The notes under the pieces are model-generated. The model was given only the letters and a program-made list of their open reading frames with translations. It was not told the origin of the DNA and did no database searches. Position numbers and translations under genes: made by a program. Shown in pieces: positions 1 through 24,353 of a stretch of DNA of 64,000 bases (position 1 is its first letter; each line of letters begins with the position of its first letter). This stretch comes from Pseudeuparius sepicola (Eukaryota; Arthropoda; Insecta; Coleoptera; Anthribidae): positions 25,172,096 to 25,236,095 of the forward strand of contig OY987308.1 of NCBI GenBank assembly GCA_963920635.1. Reading direction: 5' to 3'.

Positions 1-419
1 GGTGAGGCGACGAGCATTTTGTTTACAAAATTAAACGAACCGTTTCCGAATGAAATATCGTCCACACACCGCTCGAAAGCAACGAAATTTGATCCGCAAT
101 TAATAAGAATTAATTTAAATAATCCCGGCCGCAAAATTTTTATCGCCCGAGGTAGGAAAGCAGAAACTCCTGCAAACGACACATTTGGGTGATTAATGTG
201 AAAAACGGAGCGTAAAAATCGCTAGAGGAATTTTGTTTTAATTATTTTCCGCCCTGTCTGGCTAATGAAGCTGGGGTTTAAATGGACCCACCCCGTGCGT
301 CGGGGTAAACAGGTCTTTTATGTTGTTTTTTTTTCGATCGCTGGGTACTAAACTTAATTAATTCTAATTAAAAAGCGAATGTCAGTTTTAAAAACGGTAT
401 AGAAATCATTTATAAACGC
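1..419. other. No gene seen; AT-rich flank
   Basis: I see no coding exon, RNA gene or clear repeat here. The window opens with a sequence resembling a splice donor (GGTGAGG), but no open frame precedes it, so it cannot be assigned to an exon. If CASK continues leftwards, this is intron 10 of that gene. Confidence 0.3.
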
Positions 420-1470
420 CTGATCTAACTCAACTGCGTCAGTGTTAATCGACGATCAGAATTTTGTGCCATAACCTTACAAAATGTAAATCTATTTTAA
501 ATTCGAATATACTTTTGGAATCCTTGAAGCTTGCCCTTCAAAACAGGGCTCTTGCTTTAAATTGCTAAAATCAACATTTCTTGAGATATTTGACATTTTA
601 TAAGTTAGTGGTATAAGTGCGCGCGATCACAAAAAGTATCAAATATCTCGGTCATTATTGGTTTGAGCTACTTTCAACAAGAGACATCATTTGTAGAAAA
701 AGGTTAGTTATTTAAGAAAATGTAAGAATTATTTCCTAAATACAAAAGGTGAGTGAATTAGAAATAATTTTCAAGCCTCTAATCTTAATCCAACAAGTGT
801 AAGCTAGATCAACGAACACAATCTTTTGTCATAACTTCATTAAATATGAAGCAATCGTGAGTTTGGTTACATATTTGGAATCCTTGCAGTTTGCTCTTCA
901 AAACATGTATCTTGCTTTAAATTGCTAAAATCAACAGTTCTTGAGATATTTGACATTTTATAAGTTATCGGTATAAGTGGGTACAATCACAAAAAGTATT
1001 AAATATCTCAGTCATGATTCGTTTGAGCTACTTTTAACAAGAGACATTATTTATAGAGAAAGGTTAATTATTTAAGAAAATACATGAATTATTTCGGAAG
1101 TACAAGAGTTATGTGAATTAGAAATAATTTTCAAGCCTCTAATCCTAAACCAACAAGTGTAAGCTAGATCAACGAGCACAAGCTTGAGTCATAATTTCAT
1201 TAAATGTGAATCAATTGTGAGTTTAGATACATTTTTCGAATCCACGAAGTTTCCTCTTCAAAAAAAGTATATGCTTCAAATCTCTAAAGCCAACAGTTTT
1301 AGAGATATTTTATATTTTGTAAGTCAGCACAAGTGGGTGCAACCACAAAAAATATTAAATAGGTATCTCAACAAGGATTGGTTTGAGCGATTTTTAGCAA
1401 GAGACATTTTTTGTAGAAAAAGGTTTGTTACTTGAGAAAATGAGAGAAATATTTCAAAAACTGCAAAAGT
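420..1470. repeat. Degenerate tandem satellite, ~359-bp period, about three copies
   Basis: The block around GGAATCCTTGAAG/CAG near 514, 873 and (diverged) 1232 recurs every ~359 bp. Each copy is followed by a shared string of landmarks (CAACAGTTCTTGAGATATTT-like, ACAAAAAGTAT-like, TTTCAAGCCTCTAATC). Divergence rises towards the third copy. A period near 360 bp resembles the length of the major satellite of Tribolium castaneum, but I compare length only and did not match sequence. Confidence 0.75.
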
Positions 1471-4400
1471 TTTCAAGTTACACTAAAAAATGCGAGGAGC
1501 ACTCTGAACGACATTTTTGCGCGTAAAACGATGGTGCCATTTTGAATATTCCTGGTTATTTCTAGATAGCAGACGCTTAAAAATGTTTCAGAAATAAAAA
1601 ATCCAACATAAGAACCGACATTTTTCAATTAGAGCGGAAATGAGAGAGCACCATTAAACTTCTCTAAGCCTCTTACCCACCTTCTTTCCATTATCAGAAA
1701 ACTAATTTGCTCAATGAATCCTGTTGGAAATGCAATCTGCGGATAAGCTTATTCGTATGTAGCACTAAATGAGGTCAGCCAAAAATGACTTATCGAACAT
1801 TTAAAAAAATGTACATGAAAAAGCTTTAGAACGCCATTACTCACTCGAAAGTCTAGCTAGTTTTGTTGCAACTTATCCCAAAAACTTTCGCGCAGTATAC
1901 TGCAATAATGTTTACCGCCTTTTCTCAGTAAACTGGGTCAAGAATAGTCTATGATTTATACTCGATTGTATGAAACGAAAACAGAAACACACTTAATGTC
2001 CCCTTACAATAACACTGGACCTGAACGACTGAAAGACGACCATAGTGGTCTCCAATAGATTTATTTATGGTCTTTATCGACCTACAACAGTCCCGCCTGA
2101 CAAAAATGTTTGAAATTCAAGGAATGCACACGCATGGGATATAACGAACAGCTGGTTATGCAACGCAGAGCATAGTTCAAATATGAGCTTCGAAAAATGT
2201 GTTGGAAATCGACGATGGAAATTTATTAAAATATTCCAGGCACGCAAAGGTTTTTTTGCCACACGAAGACGTTACAATTTCGAAAGGGGCATTACGAAAC
2301 ACGTTTGCAACACCCCGCAATACAAAAACATGCCTACCACCACAGTTTCTGACCGAAAAACGACAACAGGTGGAAAACACCAATCTAGGGACTTTTTCGT
2401 CGTCGGGTTGGCAGCGCGACGGCGCCCGGCGTCGCGACGGCCGCCGGCGGTCCCGAGGTGACGCGAGAACTGGTCCGGGGGGTGAGGGAGAGGGATGAAT
2501 GGGCGGTGAGAGGCGCGGCGTTGCCGCATTGTGCGAAAAATTCCTGGTTTCTGATTTTTTTTAGTTTATAACAAACATGTTTAAGGCAATATAAGCGAGT
2601 TTTGAAGTTAGGGGTGCTTGCAAGACGTTAGGGGTAATTTACAGAATAATAGTGAACATATACAAAGTGTCTAAATAGTCAGAAATCGCACTTAATAAAA
2701 AAAAGTCGGTGATCAAATAATACCCGGTAAATTTTCAATCAGATCGCGAAATCCGGCAACGCTGCCCATAATCCAGCTGCCGCATCAAGCAGGCAGGGTC
2801 CAAGCGTGCCCACTTGCTAGGGATTTCTATAGCCAGAAAGCGTAAACTCATTAATCTAAACATACCTATTCAGTTCAGCATCCCACGCGCTCAAACTTGT
2901 TTAAATCAAAATGCAAGCGTGTCGTTTTGCTTGCCAGTATTTCTGATTGGTAAAATTTTAAGGAAATCGCAATTATTAAGCGAGATTTTAAAGAAAAAAA
3001 ATTTTTCAACTTGCGGAAATCCAGGTCCAGATGAGCACAAAATTATGAAATGATCGGTATACCTATATTTTTACGTTTTTCCGTCTACAATCTTTAAAAA
3101 ATGATGCTTTTGCGGGACGCTGCGTTGATTGCCGCACGCGTCCAAAAAACCCACACCTAAATCAGAAACTCTCCTATCGTAAAACTCCGCAATCCAATTA
3201 ATTTAATTCGGAATGTAATGTTTGCCCGGAGTTTCCGGGTTGGGAACAAGTGTCGCACGGCGTCACGTGGATTCCGGAAAATCGGGACCATCCCCGGAAA
3301 CCATATTGCGGAGGTGGAAAAGGGTTTCGCGGAATAAATTTTTCATTGCCACGATGGGGGTAGGGTTTAATAAAAAGTTCGGCAGTTTGCGGTGTTGCGG
3401 GTTGTGCATATTGAACAAGGGCGATTGGACACGATTTTTGAGCAGATTATAGACGAGAGAAAATAAAAAAAACGCCCCCAAACTTTACTAATATAATCAG
3501 TGAGATAAACCGTACAAATATCGCATTTTTCGTCGATTTACCTTAAAAGTAACAGCAACATGTGATTTCTTGTGTAACATTTAATATATACAGTAAGTTT
3601 CATTAATGTACCTTAAATAGTACGAGAGTTATTGACGAAAATATAAAATATCGACTAGCGGATATACAGCTCAAGATGAGCCTAAATTTATATGTTGCGC
3701 AGAAAATATTTTAGTCTTTCATCAATTTTTCGACAAGTAATGATGCCACGTGATATATAAGGTTGGATTTAGTAAACAAAGTAAGTTTCATTAATAACTG
3801 TCAAGGAATAAGCTAAATACAGACGAAAATAAAAAAATGACTAGAGGGTATCCAGGTCAAGATAAGCACAAGATTTAAAATGAAAAACTATATCTTTAAA
3901 TTGTCAGTAGCGTAGCTGGTAAATATAAAATAGCTAAAATATCACGTCATAAGCTTTTTTGTTAAGATACATCGCAAACACACCCTAAATCTATATGTTC
4001 TCGGACCATCCAGTTAATTTCAAATTAATTGAAAGTAGCCATTGTTCTGTACCGATAGATATCGGTTTAATTGTTCCACTATGTTTAAACAGGCCCGCGC
4101 CCTATTCTTACTCGAATTGTGTTTAGTTTCAGTGTGGGGCGTGTGCCGGCTGCAAAACGACCATAACGGCGTTTATTAGGCTCGTCCTTGCTAAGGACAA
4201 TAGTGGAAACACGCTTGAATTACATCCGATTATGTTGGGCGATAAAATTTGGTGTTAGCGGAAACAAAAGATAAGCCCAAAGAACATTTTCGGCTCCTTA
4301 AAAAATACGAAATTTCAACTAGCAGAAACACAGGTCAAGATAAGCACAGATTTGGGGAAAATATTTTTCACGTTTTTCTTTGAAATTTTTGAGCGAGCGC

Positions 4401-6108
4401 ACTGTATGTTAGGGTTAAAATATGCAGAGATCGATGACCCAAATGCCCGAAACTGTCCCCAAAATGCTAATACATGCCATCCATAGTTTTGATAACATTA
4501 TCTGGCACCAAACTTCAGCGAACATCTGATTTGCTTAAAACGACAATTTCTCGAAAATGGTTTTAATCATCACTTCCGATATCTACGGGTAGCTTTTTTT
4601 TGCCAAAGGATGCTTAGGAAACGTTAATAATTTTCTTCCTCAATGTTTTTTGATTAAGTTAAAAGGTAAAAAATGGTACATTTCCTACCGAAACCGATTA
4701 TGCTAAAATCTATTTTTCGGACTCCCCGGAAGCCGCACTTAACATCAAAATCCCCTCGTGTCTCGGCCTAAGCCTTTGGCTAAACTAACAAGCCATCTGT
4801 AAACTTGGGGCTGGAGATTTAACCCCCCCCCCCCTTAACGTCAAACTTACCGCCCAAGTTCGGTGTTGGCGGAAGCGAACGAAGATTGGGGACCTCCCAA
4901 TTCGTATTCTAAACGTGTAGGTGGCCTCTAGCCAGGGGATCTTGTCGATTTAATTTAGGTATTTGGTTTGAGAAAAAATTCTGCTTGCATCAGATATATT
5001 CTAGGGAATTTAAAAATTGTTTATTAATTTGTCGATAAAATAACAGTACCCTGCCATTTATGGGGTTAAATTTACTATATTCTGAAGGTTCGGTTTATAA
5101 ATAACAAATATTATGCGAAATACCGAAGAAAATAAAAAGAATCGACTAGCGGAAACATAGGTCAAGATGAGCTTGATTTTAAAAAATAGCCTCAAGTATT
5201 CCAAATTTTATTCAAAAAATGCACAATATAACCACCAAACCTGTACAGATTCGCTAGGGGGGACTTTTCATGTTCATTTGAGTATTTATTTTTGACAAAA
5301 TATCGACAATGTGCTTAAAAGCTACCAAAGGCCTCCAAAGGCAAAAGAGGCAATAATCTCAACTTTCAGCTGAAAAATACCCTTTCAAACTCGTAAAAGA
5401 AATCACCAGATGTACATTTAGTATTTTTTTCGCCACCAAAGGCTCTTCATTAGCTTCTAAGGGACCGCGAATCCCCTTTAATGGCCAAAATATTATCGAA
5501 TTCGTTGTCGAACAAATGTACTCCCTTTATTCCCAGATTAATTGATCTTTTCTTTGCCCCAAACCCTTTAGGGGATGGAAAAGGGTTCCGTTTCCCGGAG
5601 AAGCGATCATTAATAAAAGGAAATGCCGTTGTGGAGTGACGGGTGTCACTAAGGACGCTGCGAAGCCGGCCGAGTCACTGGGAAAAATTAATTTTTCGCC
5701 TTTTGCAGATGCCCAAAGTTGTTGGGACTGAAAAGGTTTTTTTATGTAGTTCTAATGGGCAATCCAAATGAGAATTGGTAGTAATATATTTGTGTACCTG
5801 TAGGAAGTATAAAAAAAAACTTAAAAAAAAACGTATAGCATACATACGTATAATTTCCGCACTGGTTAGGAAAATAACTATTACGAAGTTTTAATATTAA
5901 ATTTTTTATATTTTAGAATGTCAATTTTCCTCAAAACAATGACGCAGACTTGTTGAAACGCCGCTTGAATAAGTAATGCGACGCAAAAAAATACAAGGAA
6001 AAAGATAAACCCTGAAAACGACGACAGATACATAAATATGGTAGACACACATAATGGCAATGTTGCCCTTGCCGAATAGAAATCAATAACGGCGCCCACG
6101 GACCGCGC
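1471..6108. other. Non-coding region, probably CASK intron 10
   Basis: No exon with convincing frame and splice sites was found on either strand. The remaining CASK exons (PDZ, SH3, guanylate kinase) were looked for on the minus strand and not seen. The stretch holds a GC-rich patch at about 2385-2530, another at about 3220-3350, a run of C near 4807-4815 and the degenerate ~188-bp repeat listed separately. The GC patches carry open frames that match nothing I recognise. Confidence 0.4.
3000..5190. repeat. Scattered degenerate repeat with a conserved AGGTCAAGATGAGC box
   Basis: A box resembling GACTAGCGGAAACACAGGTC followed by AAGATGAGCAC occurs at about 3011, 3651, 3838, 4316 and 5146, always in the same orientation. 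It is usually preceded by GAAAATAAAAA-type sequence. The second and third occurrences sit ~188 bp apart and both follow AAGTTTCATTAAT, so this looks like a decayed tandem satellite with unequal later losses. Confidence 0.6.
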
Positions 6109-6155
6109 GGCGCCATCTAGCGGTGAAAACAGGCAACATACACGGCATTGATTGC
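6109..6155. repeat. Left direct repeat bounding a satellite block; contains CTCF-like motif
   Basis: The string starting CGCCATCTAGCGGTGAAAAC at 6111 and running about 45 bases is repeated at 7311, exactly 1,200 bp away in the same orientation. Its first part read on the minus strand (CGCTAGATGGCGC) fits the published insect CTCF consensus closely. The ~180-bp satellite fills the space between the copies. Confidence 0.75.
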
Positions 6156-6159
6156 ATAT

Positions 6160-7300
6160 AAGATCCGTTAGCAATGAGCAATGAATTTTTTCCTAACCCA
6201 TGTTTGAACGTGACACATTTATCAAAGTTACCTTTGTGTCCATGAAAAAGGTACAAAACTAACACTTGAAAATCTGAAAATATTCACACTGACAGACTAA
6301 AGTATGCCTAATAATATGCTGAAATATCCTTTTTAATTTTTCTGCAATGAAACTTTTCTTAACTTTATGTTAGCAATTGTGGAACATTTATCAAAGTTAT
6401 TTTTGAACACATAAAAGAAATACTAAACTTTATTATAAAAATCTGAAAATATTCACAGTTATAGAGTAAGGTGTGCCCAAAAATATTCTGTAATAGTCAT
6501 TTCGATATCTCATTACGTTTTTGAACAATGAATTTTTCCTTAACATGTTCGAAATTTTGTCACATTATCCTGAAAAAAGTACAAAACTACCACTTGAAAA
6601 TAATATGCTCAAATGTCCTTTAATTTGTCTGTAATGAAACTTTTCTTAACATTATCTTCGGAATTGTGGAACATTTATCAAAGTTACTTTTGAACACATG
6701 AAAGAAATAGTAAACTTCAATATAAAAATCTGAAAATATTCACAGTTATAGAGTAGGGTGTTCCCAAAAATATGCTGTAATAGTCATTTCGATATCTTAT
6801 TACTTTTTTGAACAATGAATTTTTCCTTAACACATGTTCGAAACTTTGTCACATTATCGAAGTTAATTTTGAGTCCATGAAAAAAGTACAAAACTACCAC
6901 TTGAAAATCTGAAAATATTCACACTGGTAGACTAAAGTGTGCCTAATAATATGCTTAAATATCCTTATTATTTTTCTGCATTGAAATTTTTCTTTGCATT
7001 ATGTTCGGAATTGTGGAACATTTATCAAAGATATTTTTTAATACATAAAAGAAATAGTTAACTTCAATATAAAAATCTGAAAATATTCACAGTTATAGAG
7101 TAAGGTGTGCCCAAAAATATGCTGTAATAGTCATTTCGATATCTCATTAAGTTTTTGAACAATGAATTTTTCCTTAACACATGTTCGAAATTTTGTCACA
7201 TTATTGAAGTTACTTTTGAGTCCATGAAAAAAGTACAAAACTACCACTTAAGAATCTGAAAATATTCACACTGATAGACTAAAGTGTGCCTAATAATACG
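6160..7300. repeat. ~180-bp satellite array (type I), CASK intron 10
   Basis: Six or so monomers of about 180 bp alternate between two diverged forms. One contains CATGTTCGAAATTTTGTCAC and the other GTTCGGAATTGTGGAACATT. Shared landmarks in every monomer are ATCTGAAAATATTCACA, AATATGCTG and CATTTCGATATCTCATTA. The same family fills CASK introns 8 and 5. Some monomers are truncated. Confidence 0.85.
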
Positions 7301-7308
7301 GAACATGT

Positions 7309-7355
7309 GGCGCCATCTAGCGGTGAAAACAGGCAACATACACGGCATTGATTAC
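7309..7355. repeat. Right direct repeat bounding a satellite block; contains CTCF-like motif
   Basis: Second copy of the ~45-base direct repeat that begins at 6111. It is identical through ...GGCATTGATT and then diverges by small indels. It includes the same CTCF-like site and lies ~200 bp beyond CASK exon 10. A third, weaker GATAGATGGCGC occurs at about 7783 in CASK intron 9. Confidence 0.75.
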
Positions 7356-7554
7356 ATAAGATCCGACGGAAATATCAATGTTCGATAAAAAAATAACATA
7401 TAGACACAAAATAGTCGTTTATGCGTAGTTTCCGCTTTCGAAATGACAACATTCTTCTCCCTATTCTTTAAAAAAAAAACGACATGATAACAAACCATAT
7501 AAAAAAACAGTAAACTGCAACCGAAAGAAAACTGTAATAAAAAAGGCTCCATAC

Positions 7555-19515
<11,961 letters not shown>

Positions 19516-19730
19516 GGTCCCGGCCAGGGGCCCCTTTCGGCCTGCGGCCTCGCGATCTCTCAGACGGCGCCCGCCGGCATAGCGGCCGCTGAAAACGGGG
19601 CGAGCGTCGGGGGGGGGCACACGCCCTACCACCACACCACGGCCTACCGCGACTGGCGCACGATCGCCCCAACCCGAATGACAGACGGACGGCCGCCCGA
19701 GGGGCAGTGGCGGGCGGGCGAACGGCGCAT
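19516..19730 (-). promoter_or_regulatory. GC-rich 5' UTR/promoter of CASK
   Basis: The only strongly GC-rich stretch for many kilobases lies directly upstream of the CASK start codon, between two satellite arrays. It has no TATA box at a convincing position. The open frame read through it upstream of the CASK ATG is high-GC sequence without family resemblance. Transcription probably starts within it. Confidence 0.5.
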
Positions 19731-19929
19731 GCGGGTTTCTTTTTTTTTTCGTTTTGAGGTTGGGACGGGACGTTTTTATTAAATTTGAGCGGCGGTTTTA
19801 CGGGTTGTTTAAAGGAAATGGGGTTAAACGTGCGTAAAACTGGGTTTGAATAAGGTCCTTCTAAACATAACAAAAACAATAAAAATGTGTTTTTGTTTGA
19901 TTGCGGCGATACCGGTGCCTTCGCCAAAA

Positions 19930-21850
19930 TTTGAAGTTACGTTTACAGTAATAAATATTTTTGAACCCTTGGTAAATATACCAGACAGTGATTTATAAAT
20001 TTGAAAAAATTGTCATACACCACGGTATGCTTAAAATAGGATGCCGTATAGACAATTTTAACCGTTTTAGTTTTTGAACAACGAATTTTTATATAGAGAC
20101 ATGTACATTATGTACAATATGCAACCAATTTGTCAGATACTTTTGAAATTAAAAAAAATACTAGAGTGGTCTAAAATTTTGCAAAAAATTACATTAACAC
20201 TCTGAAAGTACCTACGCAGGATAAGATGCTGCTTACATCTATCACAGAATAGACATCTATTTTCGTTTTGGAGCAGCGATTTTTTATATAGAGAGATGTC
20301 CAATTTTCAAAGAAATATTTGGACCCATGAAAAAAGTACTAAACAATGCTTTAATTTTTTTAAAAAATTTCCATTAACACACTAAAATACGCAGAATAAG
20401 ATGCTGCGTAGATAATTTTAGTACCTCTTTTCGTTTTGAAGCAGCGAATTTTTATATAGAGATGTCCAATTTTCAAAGAAATATTTGAACCCTTGAAAAA
20501 AATATAATAAATACTGTTTTAAAATTTTGCAAAAATTTCCGTGAATACTGGAAAGTGTGCAGGATGAAATGCAGCAAATTTTTATATAGAGAATTGTCCT
20601 ATTTTCAACGAAATATATGGACCCTTAAAAAAAATACTAAACAGTGCTTTAAAATTTTGCAAAAATTTCGAATAACACACTAATATATGCAGAATAAAGT
20701 GCTGCATAGATAAATGTAGTATGTCTTTTCGTTTTGGAGCAGCGAGTTTTTATGTAGAGAGTTGTTCAATTTGCAACGAAATATTTGACCCTTGAAAAAA
20801 ATCATAAACAATGCTTTAAAATTTTGCAAAAATTTCTATTAACGCTCTAAAATACGCAGAATAAGATGCTGCATAGATGATTTTAGTATCTCTTTTCGTT
20901 TTGGAGCAGCGAATTTTTGTATAGAAAAATGTCCAATTGTCAAAGAAATATTTGGAACCTTGAAAAAAATACTAAACAGTGCTTTAGAATTTTGCAAAAA
21001 TTTTCCTTAACACTCTAAAATGCGCAGAGTAAGGTGCTGCATAGATAATTGTAATATCTCTTTTCCTTTTGGAGCAGCGACTTTTATATAGAGATGTCCA
21101 ATATTCAAAGAAATATTTGGACCCTTGAAAAAAATACTAAACAGTGCTTTAAAATTTTGCAAAAATTCCCATTAGCGCTCTAAAATACGCAGAATAAGAT
21201 GCTGCCTAGATAATTTTAGTGTCCCTTTTCGTTTTGGAGTAGCGAATTTTTATATATAAAAATGTCCAATTGTCAAAAAAATATTTGGAACCTTGAAAAA
21301 AATACTAAACAATGCTTTAGAATATTGCAAAAATTCCCATTACACTCTAAAATGAGCATAGATAATTTTGTAGTACCTATCTCTTTTCGTTTTGGACCAG
21401 CGAATTTTTATATATAGACAAATGTACAATTTTCAAAGAAATATTTGCACCCATGAAAAAAAATACTAAACAATGCTTTAAAATTTTGCAAAAATTTCCA
21501 TTAATGCTCTAAAATACGCAGAATAAGATGCTGCATAGATAATTTTAGTATCTCTTTTTGTTTTATAGCAGCGATTTTTTATATAAAAAGATGTCCAATT
21601 TTCAAAGAAATATTTGAACCCATGAAAAAAATACTAAACAGTGGTTTAAAATTTACAAAAAATTGTCATTAACACTCTAAAGTATAGATAATTTTAGTTT
21701 ATCTTTTAATTTTGACGTGTAGAATTTTTCAAAGATTTAATATTTGTTTGTATTTGGACTTTTAAAAATACTTAAAAATTTGTTAACATGCTGTATAGAT
21801 AATGGTAATATCCCTTTTAGTTTTTGAACAGGAATTTTGTTACCTATAGC
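19930..21850. repeat. ~165-bp satellite array (type II) between CASK and glucosidase II beta
   Basis: Eleven or so diverged monomers share GATGTCCAATTTTCAAAGAA, AAAAATACTAAACAGTGCTT and ACGCAGAATAAGATGCTGC with the CASK intron-1 array. They are more diverged from one another than the intron-1 monomers. The array fills the intergenic gap upstream of CASK and ends ~200 bp before the 3' end of the next gene. Confidence 0.9.
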
Positions 21851-21960
21851 ACAGACTAACGTTGCAAAGCTATTTATTCTGTGCCTATAGACTTGTGTCG
21901 AAACTAGGTTGAAAAATTCACAAATTTGACATACAATAAAACACAGAAAATAACCTTACA

Positions 21961-21970
21961 TTTATTTATT
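21961..21970 (-). terminator. Poly(A) signal of glucosidase II beta
   Basis: The minus strand reads AATAAATAAA about 80 bases past the stop codon at 22048-22050, a suitable place for 3' end formation. Confidence 0.6.
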
Positions 21971-22047
21971 CCGTACATTCACCGTTGAGTAATAAATTAA
22001 AAAAGTACCTTATTTACACATTACTTGCCACCTACCCCTAAGAATCA

Positions 22048-24059
22048 CTACAGCTCATCGTGCGTACCCCCTTCCCCACCCTCGGGGTCCCTGCAAGCCG
22101 CAGGAGTCTCAAACTCAAACATATACTCGCATCTATTCGGCTCCGAGACACCGACAACTCTACTCTCGCCGCCGCAGTCTACTTTCACTACGGTCGACCT
22201 CTGCGGCCCGTTCCAACAACCCTGTCCGTTATCGTACACCATCTTCTCGTATTTCTTGCCTTCGCTGTGGTCCCAGTGGCCCCAAGTGCCTAGCCTAATC
22301 TCGGAACCGCTCGATACCGGCGTCTGAGAAGTTTTGTCAAACGGGCACAACTTGTAAACATATTCGTGGTCCGTGTATTCAAAGCATTCCCCTTTGAGCG
22401 GCGCATATTCCTCTTCCGCGCCAAAATCTATGTCTAAAGATTCTTCTATACTCCTAACGTCTCGTTCCAAGTTTCTAAGTTGAGTCTCGGCATCTGTAAA
22501 CTGGTTGCGAGCTTCCGTAGCTTTCTCGACGAGTTCCTGGGTTTCCTCGTCGTATGGCACTTTAGTGACAACTTCATCCGCTTCTTCATCTTCGTGTGGG
22601 GTTTCTTCTTCTAACTCTTCTTCGCCATGGTCGGATTCTAAAAAATTGCACAAAAAATTGGACACCAAGTTCTGAACCGTAACCGTTTGATTTCTTGAAT
22701 GAATTTACTTATTTATCCATACTTTATAATAGCAAAGCCAAATTGACATTCATTTCTGTAATTAACACTACTTCTTGTAATTGTGTACACAATTGACACT
22801 ACTACTGTGTCTCTCATCCAATAACATACACCAATTTGTGTCATTTATACATAACTGACACTATTTTGTGTCAATTATCCACAAAACTAACACTATCTTG
22901 TGTTAATCATCCATAAACTGACACTAATTTATGTCAATTACGCTAATAGTGTACATTTATCAGTAAAAACAAATAAATCTTTTAAAAAATTTAAAAAAAA
23001 ACATGTTTTAAGCCAAACCTTCGTCGTGTTCTTCATTTTCTTCGTCCTCCTGCATGTCTTCTGCCTGGGTTTCTTCGTTTTCCACCTTTTCCTGGTCCGC
23101 AGGAGGCTTAAATAAACCGGCATCCATCATCAAAAAGGGCTTAAGAAGCGGCCAACTTTTTTCAATGAACGTATCTTTATCTACAGTGTTTTCGTTGTTT
23201 AAAAAATACTTGGCTTCTTCTTCTGAGACTGCAGACAGAAATATAACCTAGAATAATACTTTTTAGGGGGAAATTGTTTGTTACCTTCTCCGTTGCGATC
23301 CTTGTCGAAAGTTTGTCGACTCTGAAGTTCGGATATGTCTAAAATACCGTCTTGATTGGAATCGAAACGTTCAAACGACTCTAGTGCTTCTTTTTTATTT
23401 TTCTCGTTTTCTTCTGTTAATTTTTGTTGTTTAGCATCGTCCTCAAGCTTTCTATAGTATTCCAATGCTGCATTTTCAAGTTCTTCAGCCTCTCGTTTCA
23501 GTTCCAACTTCTCGTCTTTAATTTTTTGTGCTTCTTCTTTATTCTTCAACAACTCGTCGAGCTTACTTTTGCGTTCTTCTTTCATTTGGATCCCTTGCCG
23601 GCTCATTTCGGCTTTGACCTGCTTGCCCGATTTCACGAGTTCCGATCTTCTCTGTGCTTCTTCTCTGGCCGCCCGTCCCAGTTCCAGACAAGAATTCAGA
23701 CAAGTCTTGAGGACGTACTCATCGGAACCATCGCAACAGTCGCAGATGCCGTCGTTGACCCGACTCGAGGCGACGTTCAAGGGTTTGTGGCCCGCATTAG
23801 AACAGTGGAAGACGCCGTGAGGACAGGCCGAAGTGCCTGGCTCGTCGCTGGCGTCCTGGCAGTCGCAATAGTCGTCGTTCACGTGGGAAAATGGTATAGT
23901 TTTCGAGCCATCGAAGCAGGTAAAATCCTTGTCGGGGGTGTACAGTGGGGCCCTTGAAAGTGAGACGCCACGCGGGCGCGGTATTTCCGACGTTGTTATT
24001 TCACAAGAAAGCACGATAAAGAGCAAAGTTAATTTAGGACTTTCCTTTTTTACGGACAT
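22048..24059 (-). CDS. Glucosidase II beta subunit (protein kinase C substrate 80K-H), 3 coding exons
   Basis: Regulatory subunit of ER glucosidase II, which trims glucose from N-glycans. Exons 24059-23285, 23228-23019 and 22637-22048 join in phase to 524 aa, close to the ~528 aa human protein. Residues 1-24 form a signal peptide (hydrophobic [10 protein letters not shown]). Cysteine-rich repeats at ~46-80 and ~84-124 contain CDCQDASDE and CDCCDGSDE, typical of the LDL-receptor class A-like N-terminus. A charged coiled coil follows (~125-228). Two EF hands lie at ~232-243 and ~252-263, the second interrupted by intron 1. Then come an acidic stretch and a C-terminal mannose-6-phosphate-receptor-homology domain that binds mannose. 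The protein ends in HDEL, the ER-retrieval signal. I chose the ATG at 24059 because the longer frame to 24140 places 27 residues before the signal peptide. Confidence 0.96.
22745..22945. repeat. Short palindromic repeats in glucosidase II beta intron 2
   Basis: Variants of TGACACTATTTTGTGTCA (inverted TGACAC/GTGTCA arms) recur about every 40 bp for five units, separated by ATTATCCACAAAAC-like spacers. Each unit could fold on itself. Confidence 0.65.
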
Positions 24060-24149
24060 TGTACGAGAAAAACGACCACCGGCAAAATCTACTGGAGAAA
24101 TAAAAGACAAAAAGTGCGCATGCGCACCGTACAAGGACACGTCTGTTTA

Positions 24150-24353
24150 GGGTTTTTGATGGGTTTGATGACGTCATGATTACCTATAAAACCTTGTTCA
24201 GGGTAATCAGGGTCTAAAATTTTATGTTTAGATAAGATTAAATAACAGATTAGTACAATACTTAATTAATTTTATTGGTAAAAGTCACGTAATATAAATG
24301 CAATAACAGTTTGGTATGTTGTTGGTAGGAATGTTTCAAATTCAAATCACACT
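24150..24353. other. Intergenic gap with a CRE-like palindrome and a poly(A) signal
   Basis: Between the glucosidase II beta start and the VCPKMT stop lies TGATGACGTCATGA (about 24167-24180), a CRE/ATF-type palindrome that could serve the glucosidase II beta promoter. TTTATT at 24271-24276 gives AATAAA on the minus strand for VCPKMT. Confidence 0.45.

Noticed and set aside
2177..2529. Overlapping frames on both strands around the GC-rich patch near 2.4 kb
   Set aside because: Several mutually overlapping frames with no recognisable protein and no CASK PDZ/SH3 similarity.
22025..24150. Plus-strand frames (up to 177 codons) opposite glucosidase II beta
   Set aside because: Antisense shadows of the minus-strand exons, which show full domain content and splice continuity.
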